DNA from: Spirogloea muscicola
Lineage: Eukaryota > Streptophyta > Zygnematophyceae > Spirogloeales > Spirogloeaceae
Direction of reading: 5' to 3'
Length of the DNA stretch: 64,000 bases
NCBI GenBank assembly: GCA_009602725.1
Contig: WELB01000131.1
Coordinates: forward strand, 65,191 to 129,190
The notes under the pieces are model-generated. The model saw only the letters and a program-made list of their open reading frames with translations, was not told the origin of the DNA and did not search any database. Both the position numbers and the translations under genes were made by a program. This document shows, piece by piece, positions 35,501 through 47,088 of the stretch. The stretch's first letter is position 1, and every line of letters begins with the position of its first letter.

Positions 35501-36370
35501 GTAAGGGAGAAGGCGCGCGGAGCGCATGAAATGAAAGGGAGGCCAATTCAAGCCAATACAGTGTTCAGGCAGATGCGATTGTCCGTCTCCCTTCAGCGGT
35601 CCAAGGCCCACGCCTTTCATCTGCGTGCTGGCCGTGCTCTCGCTGCGGCCTCCGGCTTTCGTCAGGGGGATAGTTTTACGGCAGATAGTCTGTCGGATTT
35701 GAGGCTCCTCACTCGAACTACTGAGTGGTCCATCCTCCCCCGTTCTGCCATAGCCTCTTCAGGCCCCGTAGTCGCTGCTTAGCTCGTAGTTTGGCCCCTT
35801 CGAACCTTGTCAATTCTTTTCGGGCTGGCTTCTCACAGCCCTTGCCCCCATTGGGAGAGCCACTTCTTCTCGTTCAGGCAGAGTCTAGTGCAAATTAAAC
35901 AAGGCTTCATGATACGGAGACCTAAAGTAAGGTGCCTAAGGGAGGGTACTGGCTGTGATTGGCCAGCCCAGAAGAAGAACGAACAGAGTTTGAAGGGGAA
36001 AACCGCTAAAGCCTCTGGCTCTGGCCAGAGGACCCGCTACCCAGAGACTAGTTCCTCTGGCCAGCGGCTGCTCAATCGAGATTACTGAGTGCCTAGTGGC
36101 CAACTTGAGCCGCTGTGTGTTTCTGCACTTTTCTGGCCCCTTCGAACTTCGTTCACCTGTTTTCTGGGCTGGCCACTCACAGCCATCGCCCTCTACTGGA
36201 AGTGTCTTCCTCCCTAAAGCACACAGCGACTCAAGTGGCCCCTGGGTATATTCCCTGTTGAGCAGCCGCAGGTCAGAGAAACTAGTGTCTCTGGGTTTCG
36301 GATCCCGTTGAAAGGCAATGGCTGTGAGAGGCCAGCCCAAGAGAAGTAACAGCTCTTTCATTGTAAATTG
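35501..36370. repeat. Nested retroelement fragments, mixed orientation
   Basis: 35501-35571 is a minus-strand terminus (gagaaggcgcgcggagcgc). 35572-35875 is a plus-strand copy with RAGRALAAASGFRQGDSFT, SDLRLLTRT and the hairpin GGGCTGGCTTCTCACAGCCC near 35821-35840. 35880-35935 matches, on the minus strand, the 3' untranslated sequence of the 60.3 kb copy. Further plus and minus tails follow to 36370. At least four fragments are stacked here. Confidence 0.65.
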
Positions 36371-37130
36371 AGGTTACTTGGTGACCATTCTTCGTGGTAC
36401 TTGCTTACTGGTATGAGCAGCTATTTCTGGCTCATTTGGACCTTGTCCAGTCTTTTCGCCTTTGGCAGTCGTTGGCTGGACAACATGCAGCGGCTTGCAC
36501 GGCGGGCCATCGATCGTCGGCAGGAACAGCAAGGTGAGCTGCCCGGCTTCAACGCCGCCTGGTCGCTTGCTCAGGTGTTCCACATGCAGCTATCCATCCC
36601 TTCCAACATTCCAGGCTCACGCAGTTGCAGTTGCGGGCAGGTCGCACTGTGGCTGCTACTTCTGGGTCTCGATGGGGTGCCTCTTTTCCAGCTGCAAGTT
36701 ACTCCGACTTGCGGCTGCTGACTCGGGGTGATGAGCTCCCATTCGCTGAAGTCTCTTGCATAGCTGTGTGTTTCTGGTGCCATGCGGCCCTTTGGACCTT
36801 GTCCATCCTTTCTGGGCTGGCTTTTCACAGCCCCCGCCCCCTTAGGTAGAGCTCACTTCTGTGATTGAGCTTACTTCCCTTTTCCGGCTGGCTTTTACAG
36901 CCGCTCTCAGTATCGGCAGGCGCCTTCTGGAAGAGCGGCACGCCGACGAGACCCAGAAGTAGCAGCCAAGGTCGGCCTGCCCGCAAGTGCACGGCGCCTG
37001 GGAACGTTGGAAGGAAATGGATAACTGCATGCATAACACCTGGGCAAGCGACGCGGCGGCGTTGAAGCCGGGCAGCTCACCTGGCTGTCCTTGCCGACGA
37101 TAATGGCCCGGAGGAGTTGAACAGAGAAGG
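36370..37130. repeat. Retroelement coding and 3' fragments
   Basis: 36480-36735 (+) shows the region before the tail (ELPGFNAAWSLAQVF) and the tail SDLRLLTRG, then the 3' part with GGGCTGGCTTTTCACAGCCC near 36816-36835. 36900-37125 (-) repeats the same coding part (GELPGFNAAASLAQVLCMQL) in reverse orientation. Two copies therefore lie tail to tail. Confidence 0.65.
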
Positions 37131-37360
37131 CGCGGGGTGCGCATGACATCAAAAGTGAGGCCAATTCTTCTTGAACAAGGTCGGAAAGAGAATTGCTCGC
37201 CCTGAGAGACAGGGTACCAAAAAAGCCAGCGAGCGAAAGCTGCTGCAGGGTCGAGGGGGGAGAGGGAGGGGCGCGAGGGGAAAGCGGACGCCGACTTGGG
37301 GTCAAACCCGGGCCCATGGGCTGGCCGGTCAGCCCCTTCCCCGCTACGAAGGGGGGGGGG
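37131..37360 (-). repeat. Retroelement terminus plus unassigned GC-rich filler
   Basis: 37128-37165 is an A-type terminus. 37165-37360 is purine-rich filler of unknown source, with a run of nine or ten Gs near 37351. Confidence 0.4.
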
Positions 37361-37362
37361 GA

Positions 37363-37640
37363 GAAGAAGTGGCTCTCCCAATGGGGGCAAGGGCTGTGAG
37401 AAGCCAGCTCGAAAAGAATTGAAAAGGTTCGAAGGGGCCAAACTACGAGCTAAGCAGCGACTGCGGGGCCTGAAGAAGAAGTGGCTCTCCCGATGGGGCA
37501 AGGGCTGTGAGAAGCCAGCCCGAAAAGAATTGACAAGGTTCGAAGGGGCCAAACTACGAGCTAAGCAGCGACTGCGGGGCCTGAAGAGGCTATGGCAGAA
37601 CGGGGGAGGATGGACCACTCAGTAGTTACGAGTGAGGAAG
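37363..37640 (-). repeat. Tandem 3'-end duplication (about 110-bp unit) of a retroelement
   Basis: Two adjacent direct copies (37363-37472 and about 37476-37590) of the hairpin-containing 3' segment, nearly identical, followed by the rest of one tail region to 37640. Minus-strand orientation. Confidence 0.75.
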
Positions 37641-38465
37641 GAGCAACGAAAGAGAGAAACGCGCGCGGGGCGCATGAAATGAAAAGGGAGGCCAATTCAA
37701 GCCAATACACAGTTCAAGCAGAGGCGAGTGCAAACTAAACAAGGCTACATAATATAGAACGAGAGGAGCAAGCGCGGACAGATCAACTGGTGGCTGGGAG
37801 AGGCTAGCCCAAATGGTCAAGGTCTGAAGGAAAAGAGAAGTGGTTCTCCCAATGGGGGCAAGGGCAGTGAAGAAGTAGAAAGTGCTCGCCCGAAGAGGAA
37901 ATTTCGTGTATTTGAAACAAACGAAGGCCAAATGGCCAAGTACAAAGGCAAGCACATCTTAAGACCTACATAACATACAGTAGATTGACCCGCTCAGAAA
38001 CCACGGGTCAAAACATAAAGGTCGCTAACCGATGCCTGGATACGAGATGGCAGATACGAAGAGGAGGAGCTGGCAAAGCCAGCCCGAAAAGAACGGACAA
38101 TGTATAAAGCCAAAGGAAAAGGTGCCGAAAAAGAACTACACCTCAAAACACTACAAAACACAAGACGATGCAAAGGGAAGCTCAGTACCCGCGAGTGAGC
38201 AACATCAGGTCGGCGTAGCTCGCTGCAGGGAAAGAGGCACTTCGCCGAGACCCAGAGGCGGCAGCCACTTAGAACGGCCTGCTCGCGTGAGGACGGCGTA
38301 GGCAAGGGAGCGTTGAAGAAAGGGCTCGCCCACTGAGGATAGGGGCTGGAGAAGCCAGCCCAAAAAGAATGAACGAAGTGCGAGAAGGGGGCCAGGGGAA
38401 GCGGTAAGAAAAACAAGCTCAGGAAGAACAAAGCAGCTACGTATCACTCAGTAACCCCTGCTACG
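37640..38465 (-). repeat. Stack of minus-strand retroelement 3' fragments
   Basis: 37655-37760 terminus (gcgcatgaaatgaaaaggg), 37795-37860 and 38060-38110 hairpin pieces, a tail ending SDLYVLTRGF near 38010, and 38310-38465 another hairpin-type end (aggggctggagaagccagcc). Confidence 0.6.
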
Positions 38466-38477
38466 CAGCCTCAGGTC

Positions 38478-38745
38478 AGAGAGAAGGCGCGTGGTGTGCA
38501 TGAAATTGAAAGGGAGGCCAATCCTAGCCTTACATATGTCCTGTTAACTGGGTGATGAGCTGGCTAAGGGGGACACTAATATCCGCGAGTGAGCACATGC
38601 ATATCTGACATGCTATTCTGAGGCGCCAAACCACCACCACGGAAGCCATTAGCCAGGGCTAATGTACGACCAGCACGCTGGTGTATCGCGAGTGCCTGGG
38701 AACGCTGTAGACTCAATGATAGCCGCATTCTGTAGCAAGCAACGA
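38478..38745 (-). repeat. A-type retroelement C-terminal and 3' fragment
   Basis: Minus-strand terminus at 38478 (gagaaggcgcgtggtg) through the tail SDMHVLTRGY, ending near 38745. It abuts the 5' flank of the ankyrin-RCC1 gene. Confidence 0.75.
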
Positions 38746-39031
38746 GGTCAGCGGAACTTGGCTCCTGGAAGCGGGTCCCCTGGCTGATCGAGCAGGGCGG
38801 GGGTCGGGGCATCCCGCGGTTCGAAAGCGCGGGGGCGAATATGCCACAGAGGCCCGCTATAACGTGGCGCGGCGGCAGCCACCTCGGCGCCGCGCGCCCG
38901 GCTGACCAGCGCCAATCCGCCATGGCGCGCGCCGCGGCGCCCCCCGCTNGTCGGCACCTGACGGCTCCTCGCCTTGCGCCGCCGGGCCAAGCTCTTGCTC
39001 GTGTAGTTCCGACGCGCACGGCGAGGGCGCC
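38746..39031 (+). promoter_or_regulatory. GC-rich 5' flank of the ankyrin-RCC1-IBtk gene
   Basis: Promoter and 5' untranslated region, starting directly after a retroelement fragment. Contains a single N at 38949. Confidence 0.4.
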
Positions 39032-42000
39032 ATGCAGGGCCACCACAGCGACAGCGACACCTCGTCGGGCTCCAGAAGCGGCGGGAGCCTGGACCGCGCG
39101 CACGGGCAGCCCCAGGCCCACGCGCGCCGCGAGCACGCGCATGGCCGCCGCGCCTCCACCACCGGCCCGGACCTCTGGGCCGCCGCCCGCTCCGGGACGA
39201 GCCACGACGTCGACGTGAGCCTGGCCGCCCTCAAGCGCGATGGCGGCAACGTGAACTCGCGCAACGCTCTCGGGGCAACCGCGCTCCACCTGGCCACATG
39301 GCGAAATCACCTACCTATTATACTGAAGCTTCTCGAGGCCGGCGCCGATCCAGATGCCAGAGTGAGTCAGCTTGCCTGGCATCTGGCTTTCTGCACCACT
39401 TGCCGGCTGCTCTATCCTCCAGCTTGCTAATGCAGACAAGTGAGCCAAATATGTGGACATAGCTTCGTCACCTCCGCCCACGTGCATCCGGTGGTTGCAA
39501 GAACAAGTAGATGCTGCTAGCAGATCTGCAGATTCGAGTCCGGGTTGGGCAAGCTCGAATGTCAGAGGCTGAGTGAAAAGGGGCCGCGTCGGCCGATGAA
39601 TATGGCAGCGACTGAGTGGCAAAAGCTGAGTGAGAGAGAAGAGAATTTCCGACTTCTGAGCAGATCAAGCAAGTCAATCTGGGGAGTGTGGGACCTGATC
39701 AAGCATGCCTTCCCAAGATGTCTGAAAGAACTGTCAGTCAGAGTCTGACTGTGCACCATCGTGCAAGTGATGATGCAGGCAGCAGCTTATGTGCATACAC
39801 TAATGAAGCTGGGTACAAAGTTGGCTACAATGCCGTCACCTTGGCCTTAGCCCTCTTCTTTGATGGATGGTGAACCTGCAGGATGCAGAGTCCGGGTGGA
39901 GCAGTCTTCACAGGGCCCTCCACTTCGGCCACCTGACTGTGGCAGCGGCGTTGCTTGCCTATGGCGCGTCGCTCAATGTGGAGGACACCAAGGGCCGGAC
40001 CCCGATCGATCTCATCTCAGGCCCGCTGTCGGTGGTGGTTGGGCAAGCAGGTAGGTCTGGCTGTGATCTTTGAATCCAGCTGCTTGGAAGGATGTGCACG
40101 CAGCTGCACAATCACATTGCAACAAGCCAACCATGCAGGGGTGGGGACAACTCGGTTGGCGCTTAAAGCGTGTGCCCATGGGCTGCTGGCAGCAGGTGCC
40201 ACAGAAGTGAGCGCCTGGGGTAATGGTGCCAATTACCAGCTCGGAACCGGCACGGCAGGCATCTACCGCACACCCTGCAGGATCGATACCTTGCAGGGCG
40301 TGCACGTGGCGGCAGTTGCTGCAGCCAGGTTTCATAGCCTCTGCGTCACTGCTAAGGGGGAGCTCTATTCCTGGGGTTTTGGACGCGGCGGGCGGCTTGG
40401 GCACCCCGACTTCGACATCCACAGGTTGGCGCACCCATAATGATTGTGGTGCTAAGCACATGCTAAAGGAAAGCAGTAGCGTGCCTTTGACAGGCCTTAA
40501 TTGCTGACCCTTCCTTGCCCCTGCCTGGTGGCTTCTGCAGTGGCCAGGTCGCAGTCATCGCCCCCAGGCTGGTGGCGGGGCTCAGCTCTCAGCGCGTGCG
40601 GGCTGTGGCCGCTGCCAAGCACCACACGGTCGTGGCGACTGAAGGTGGCGATGTATACTCATGGGGCTCTAATCGGGGTGAGAAAACCAGTCAACCGTGG
40701 CTCTTTGAACAGGCTTTGCTGCTCCTTCTTTTATGAAGGTTTCACCAATTGTACTTGCAAGTACTTGCTGCACCACCTTAGCTGCTCTGCTTTTGGTCTT
40801 CCAGAGGGTCGGCTTGGGTACAACTCAGTGGATAGTCAGCCAACGCCGCGGAAAGTAAGCACACTGCGATCACGGGTGTCGCTTGTGGCTGCCTCCAACA
40901 AGCACACCGCTGTGATCACGGATGGGGGCGAGGTCTTCACCTGGGGCTGCAACAGCGAGGGCCAGCTTGGCTATGGCACCTGCAACTCCGCCTCCAACTG
41001 CACACCAAGAGTTGTGGAGTCCCTCAAAGGCAAGCGCGTAACGGCTGTTGCTGCTGCCAAGTACCACACTGTCGTACTTACCTCCGAGGGCGAGGTGTGG
41101 TCTCCAAATCACCCCAGTGACTATCTATCTGTTTATCGCATTTATGGTTAGCTGCTGAGCTGCAGCAGCTACAGCCTACATGAAAAGCATTTCAATAGTA
41201 TTGCAGAGTCTAGATGACGTCTCTTGAGTAGCTATTTGAGTAGCTGGCCACTAGTTGAGTAGCTGGCAGTTTGAGACAAGTTTTGTGATGCTTCTATTCT
41301 GCTTGCATTTGCGTGGTCTCTGAGAGGGGTGTCTGTTGTGTCACTCAGGTGCACACGTGGGGCTACAAGTCGGTCATGCCGCAGCGTGTGGCTATTATGC
41401 GAGACACTCGCAAGGCAGGAAGTACCCACTTGAGGTTCCACAAGCGCGAGAAGCAGAGGGTTGTGGCCATTGCAGCCGGTTTTGTGCACAGCAGCGTTCT
41501 TGCTGAAGATGGGCTTGCTTTCTACTGGGTCTCAGCAGATCCGCTGCTTCGTTGTCATCAGGTGCCATATCAGCCTGTCATCACTCGACATCCTGCTTGT
41601 TACAGCCAGCTTGCTTAGGACTTGCATAAAGAGGGGCTTATCTCCCTGCCATGTGCTGATGTCACTTGCAGCTTTTTGATGAGCAGGTGGCAGCTCTTTC
41701 TGGAAAGCAGGCTGTAGCTGTCTCCGCCGGCAAGTACCGCACAGCAATTGTAACATCCATGGGCGACATCTTTGCTTGGGATGGGGAGAAGGACAAACCA
41801 AAGGCAGTGCCCAAGCCGTTCAGCATACCAGGCATGAAGCACGCTTCCAACATATCTGTGGGCGAGCTACACTCCCTGGCGTTGGCCCAGCTCTACATCG
41901 CACCTTACCCGCCTACGTCTACAGCACAGCCGCTTGCCCAGACAACAAGGGCTTACGCAGAGGGCACGACAGAAGAGGAAGACTTTGACGATAATGACTT

Positions 42001-45000
42001 CGAGGAGGCAAAAGTTCAGAGAGATGCAGTCACTGTCCCAGCTCTCAAGGATTTGTGCCAGTATATTGTCGCAACATCCGTCGTGGAGCCCAGGAATGCC
42101 TTACAAATACTGGAGATTGCTGACTCGCTTGGAGCTGACTCCCTCAAGGCGTACTGCGAGGTGTCTTTCCATAGCTCAACCACTGAATTTGGATGTCCAA
42201 CTTGTCAAAGTGGGGACTTGCAGAGCGTTCTGTTTTGTGCCTACTTGTAGCATGTGATGGTTTGAGTGGAGCATTTTGCAACTTACCGTGCTCATGGACC
42301 CCCCCAGATTCAGTAATTCACGAGTATGCCTTACATGATGCATTCAGAAGCTTAAGCACAGAAAAGTACACGGGTAGGGGCAGTGACTGACCATCTATTG
42401 CTGCATGGTGTACAAGTATCGCTTTAAGAAGGCGCATGCTGGACATTCACTCCATGCCTCGCTGTGCTGTGTACTGCGTATGCAGCTTATGATCATGCGA
42501 AATCTTGGTCACATTCTGACGGTCAGCCCAGCCCAACTGGCACAGCGCCAGCCCTCTGTGTTGGCAAGCCTTGAGGCTATTCTGGCCGCTAGCTCAAAGC
42601 AGCCCTGGAGCTACCGGAGTCTGCCAACAAGCACTGGTGGCCCCCCTATAACAATTGCAGCTGAAGAAGAGGAAGAAGGCTTGCCTGAATGGGACTTGAG
42701 AAGCAGAGACCGTCCCGGGCAAGTGCAGGTGAGTGCTGGCAAAGCATTTGCATTTCAACTACCTCTGTCGAGCAGCCTAAGTCTGTGAAGTAACTCTTCT
42801 TGATAATGTGCAAGTAGAGGCTCAACCACCAGTGTGATGGTTAGCCTGACATCAAGTTATCTCTGGATTTTCCCGTCATGACGTAGATGAACAAGAGCAC
42901 CAGACCTACTAGCACTGAGGTTGCTGGAGGAGAGCATTGTCAGGCGCGGCCGTCGCTTGAGGGGAGTCCTTTGGGGAGCTTCTGGCAGACACCTGATGAT
43001 GCTCAGGTGGTGATTGGGAGGCATGTCCGTGCAGTGCGAAAGAAGTTGCAGCAGATTGAAGCCCTTGAGGCCAAGCAGGTACTTGCTAGTTCTGAGTCGC
43101 TGCAGGGACACTGGTGAATGCCAATTGCTCACCTTTATATAGCAGTTCCTTCAAAACCTTTTCATGGCAGCAACTAGCACTTGTTGCAGTGGTTCACATG
43201 GCATCAGTGGAGGGGCAAGATGACCAAAGGCTGAGTGTGGTACACTATTTGTCCTGTATTGTGCAGGGACGTGGACTGCCACTGGATTTGCAGCAGAAAG
43301 TGAAGCTTAGGTCCAAATTGGAGCTTCAGGACGCCCTCAAGGAGCTGGAGGCTGGTCAACTTCCGCACACATTTTCTGGTCAGGAGGAGCCCGATTCAGG
43401 CAAGAAAAAGAGTGGCTGCAAGGATGTGGCTCTGTCTCCACAGGAAGCTGAGCGAGTGGATGAAAGGTGGGAAAGCAGCCGCCGCAGGGCAAGCCGCACA
43501 AGGAAAGAGAGCCGAGGCGCTCGTCTCAAGGGGCAGCGCAGAAGCGTAGGACGATCGCCATCGCTCGGGCGCGAGGATAGGAAGACAAATTCGAGGGAGA
43601 GAAACAGCGGCTGCCAGCAGGAGCAGCAGCAGGAAAAGCAGAAGATGGCCAATCCTCAGGTACCACATCAATAGGCCCAGCAGGCTACTGCATGCTAACT
43701 TGGCTGCCTTGCACAGCATACTTTTGCTCTTTCTGATTAAGCTGTTTTTGCAGTCGTTGAGCAAAAAAAGTGTGTGCTGCTGCGCTCTAGGAGCAATGCA
43801 ATGAATCGAGCCCCACAAATTCTGAGGTGACCATTGACGTTCAAGACAAAGTAAATGGGCAGCCACCTCTCCCTGGCACACCAGCAAGCTGCTTGGAGTA
43901 TGAGTTCTCTGCACAAATGCAGCAGATTTGTGACGCGCCAAGAGACTCCACTGTGGATAGTGCTGGCCCTTCTTCTAGGACCTTGGACAAGAAGAAGGCC
44001 CGCAAGGGAGGCCTGTCCATGTTTTTGAGTGGAGCTCTCGAGAACCCTCCATCTGTACCACTGTCACCATCAATCTCTAAACTGGAACCAAAGGAGGTGC
44101 TGGTTTGGGGGAAGGCCTCTGGCAGCAAGGCGCCCAAAGCTTCGTCTTTGCTGGAGATTCAGTCACAGCAGCGGCTCCTGACCACAGGGCAAAGCAACTT
44201 CAATGCAGCAACAACTTCTGCCCTTGCTGCATCTGCTCCTGTCCCTGCCCGCACATCTCCTTCTCCTGCAAGGAGGCTGACTTCGCAGGGAGGACACCCC
44301 AGCGGGGGCAGCTCAACTGAGGTGGCGCCCAGGCCGGGAGCTCTCAGGCCCCATGGCAAGCAGGAGAATGCTTCAGATGGTACTGGACATGTGTTGCGAA
44401 TCCCATTGAGCCAGTTTGTGCGGAGTTCCCCCATTGCTGTTAGCTTGAAGAATGCTGTTAGCTCGAAGAAGGACAGTGAGCACCTGCCTGCTTGGTCAAG
44501 AGGTGCTGCTGACACTGCTCCATCACTGAGGGACATTCAGGTCCAACAGGTGAGCCTTTGTGCACCTGACAACTCTGGCATATGAACGCCTTGCTCACGA
44601 GGTCATGTGTCTTGAAGTCGAAAATCATTGGCAATACCAGAGTGCTAACTGAGTTACAAGCATAGCTTGTGCGCCATTGCTGAGCTTGGCTGAATGTGGC
44701 GTCCCTGATGTGGGCCTTCAGGTGTATGTACACTTTCTGGCCTGATTGTATGTTGCATGCTTCCTGTCTACTTTCAGGAGCAAAAGAATCAGCAGCGGAA
44801 GCAGGCTGTCTCAAGGGCAGGCTCACATGTAGGCAGCCCCTTGAGCTCTGGTACATCACCTACCGTTGCAGCGCATCACAGCCCTCATGCTGACTCACTG
44901 GGGACCAGCCTACCCTCCGCCAGCCCAAGGTAGACATAACGTGTATTTCATTCCGGAGCCTGTGGCTCTCAAACTTGCGGATGGTGATGCAGATCAAGTT

Positions 45001-45360
45001 CCACTCTGTGGTTACAATAGATCTTTTGTACTCTCCTTTCCTCAGATCGTTGAGCTGCTATTTACGAAGCCAGTCGTGGCTAGACATCCTAGCCAGACAT
45101 GACGCCAAGGAAGACGTCGCTCTGACATACTCGTGCACCTGCCATGCAGCCGTTGGTACAGGCCAGAGGAGGCCAGTCTGACTTCCTTAAGAAGCATACA
45201 GGTTGGGACTGAACTTAGCTTTCTTGTTGGTTGTTGCAAATTTGTTGGATCTGCTGTGCTATTCGTGTCTGCAATGGTCACCTCAAGGAGCTTGCCCCCC
45301 TTGTTACAGATGGAAGAGGAAGCAACAAGCCACTTGCGTAGAGCACTTGGCAAGTCATGA
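39032..45360 (+). CDS. Ankyrin-RCC1-IBtk-like protein, 1232 aa, 14 exons
   Basis: Resembles inhibitor of Bruton tyrosine kinase (IBtk) and its plant counterparts; human IBtk is a CUL3 substrate adaptor. Exons: 39032-39361, 39882-40050, 40196-40424, 40541-40677, 40805-41094, 41349-41561, 41672-42160, 42486-42728, 42887-43078, 43267-43659, 43791-44549, 44778-44929, 45150-45201 and 45310-45360 (sum 3699 nt, in frame). Order: two ankyrin repeats (ALGATALHLATWRNHLPI; GWSSLHRALHFGHLTVAAAL), about six RCC1 blades (AWGNGANYQLGTG, YSWGFGRGGRLGHP, FTWGCNSEGQLGYGT), then a BACK-like part (LQILEIADSLGADSLKAYCE, IMRNLGHILTVSPAQL). A full BTB fold is not evident. Next come an Arg/Ser-rich segment in exon 10 and the C-terminal signatures SLRDIQVQQ and RWYRPEEASLTSLRSIQ. 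The last exon codes only 16 residues. Start ATG context is GGGCGCCATGC. Confidence 0.92.
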
Positions 45361-45404
45361 TAACAACCATGGGAGGGCCACAAGTGGAGAGGGCCTGTTT
45401 CATT

Positions 45405-45409
45405 TGTAA
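45405..45409 (+). terminator. TGTAA polyadenylation signal of the ankyrin-RCC1 gene
   Basis: TGTAA 45 nt after the stop codon, the usual green-algal polyadenylation signal. Confidence 0.5.
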
Positions 45410-46265
45410 TCTACACGTACCTATGGAATAGCAGGCAGATTGATACACGAGGCCATTGCCTCGCAGGTCTTTGGTAGGTAGGATGTTGTTATGTATATAT
45501 AGGTTGCCACAAAGGGAGCTGGAAGCACTGGGGAGCTTCTGTCTCAGCCCTTACGCTGGCTTTTTCTTATTGCCTCCACCACCTTAATTCCTCCCCTCCC
45601 CCCCTTCCTCCAGGCTTCGTATTCTTTACAATGGGATGTGACCAGCACTCAATTTTCAGGTATAGAGCAGCAGAGTCAGGAGCAATTACATCTCTCGTCA
45701 GAGAAGTAGACAGCTTCATTTTTCCTCCGAGCAAGGATGCTCAGTCATGACATTTTCAGTCTAGCAAGCGAGGGAGGCAGTTTGGCTTGGAGTTGCGCGT
45801 CCGGTGAGCATCACATGAGCAATATCATATCAAAAATATAAAAAGGAGATCGAGAAACGTTCAGCTTCGCACCACTTGGTTGGCGTTAGATCACTGGCAT
45901 CCTAAAGATCTGCAAGATAGCAGATTGTTGAAATTCTTCGTGAACTCAAACACAGGTGAAACTCCAGCGCACAAAAACAACCAGAAACCTGCAGCATTTG
46001 TGTCGTTTCCTGGCCCCAATTGGTCCTGAACCACACTGCGCATGCAGCTTTTGGCATCCTATGCCAAAGAGATGTACAATCCAATAGAAGGGCCCCTAGT
46101 GTAAAGGGGCCACTGGTGCAAGCAGCGTCAGAGTCTTTGAGCGCGGAGCACAAGGGACTGCCGCATTCCAGCATCAGAAGAAGCATCAGGCACCCCACTT
46201 CTATGGCGCCCTGGGCAAGTTCGCTCGTGTATGCACGCTGGCACCTGGTGGCCGAAGCTGAGAGA
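45410..46265. other. Intergenic
   Basis: No supported gene. A minus-strand frame at 46198-45902 has no recognisable content. A pyrimidine-rich run occurs at about 45560-45615. Confidence 0.35.
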
Positions 46266-46319
46266 GAGACTGAGAGGGCGAGACGAGGAGCCGACGTCCC
46301 GGCAGGGGTGGTGGGAGGG

Positions 46320-46440
46320 ACGTTTGTGTCCCCCTTAGCCAGCTCATTACCCAGTTAATAGGTCATTTGTAGGGCTTGAATTGGCCTCCCTTTCGATTTC
46401 ATGCGCATTTCATGCGCACCGCGCGCCTTCTCTCTTACGG
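46320..46440 (+). repeat. Plus-strand A-type retroelement 3' terminus
   Basis: Runs from gtgtcccccttagccagctc to the terminus caccgcgcgccttctctc, the reverse complement of the termini at 9473, 38478, 59338, 61513 and 62193. This shows the element end without the coding tail. Confidence 0.75.
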
Positions 46441-46477
46441 CGCCCACTGTTGGAGCGACCCGCGGTGGCCCCGGGAG

Positions 46478-46960
46478 GAAGGCGCATGAAATGAGTGGGT
46501 GGCCAATTCAAGCCAACACTTTGTCCAGGCAAGATCAAAAGCAAGCGCGGCCAGATGAACTGGTGGCTGGGAGAAGAAGTGGCTCTCCCAATGGGGGCAA
46601 GGGCTGTGAGAGAGAGAGAGAGAGAGAAGCTGTGAGAAGCCAGCCCGAAAAGAATTGACAAGGTTCGAAGGGGCCAAACTACGAGCTAAGCAGCGACTGC
46701 GGGGCCTGAAGAGGCTATGGCAGAACGGGGGAGGATGGACCGCTGGGAGAGGCCAGCCCAAAAGGAATAGAAGAAGAAGAAGTGGCTCTCCCAATGATGG
46801 CAAGGGCTGTGAAAGGAATGGACAAGGTTCGAAGGAGCCGGAGTGCAAAGGACTGAGACAACAGCAAGCGGACTCTCAGTAACCTCTAGTCAGTAGATGC
46901 AAGTCTGAATAGCTAGCAGGCGGAAGGTCGTCGCCCTAAATCGCAAGATCCATGTACCTG
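46478..46960 (-). repeat. Retroelement 3' fragments with internal (GA)n run
   Basis: 46478-46740 is a minus-strand hairpin-type end closely like 37476-37640, but split by a (GA)n run at 46608-46626 within the hairpin. 46740-46930 adds a second fragment matching 9730-9870. Confidence 0.7.
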
Positions 46961-47088
46961 AACCCTCCTGAGGTGACCGAGGATTAGAAGTCGAGGTTGG
47001 CACCTGTTCAGCCGCCGCCGCGTGGAGGCGCTGTGCCACGCCTCGCGCCGCCGTCGCCGCTGCCGCCGCCGCCGCCGCCGGCGCCGCC

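Noticed and set aside
45902-46198. Minus-strand frame of 98 residues
   Set aside because: Cys/Leu-rich, no family resemblance, no supporting splice or start context.
47021-47088. (GCC)n run before the HABP4-like start as part of the protein
   Set aside because: The ATG at 47089 has a strong start context and begins the conserved part; the upstream repeat is more likely untranslated.
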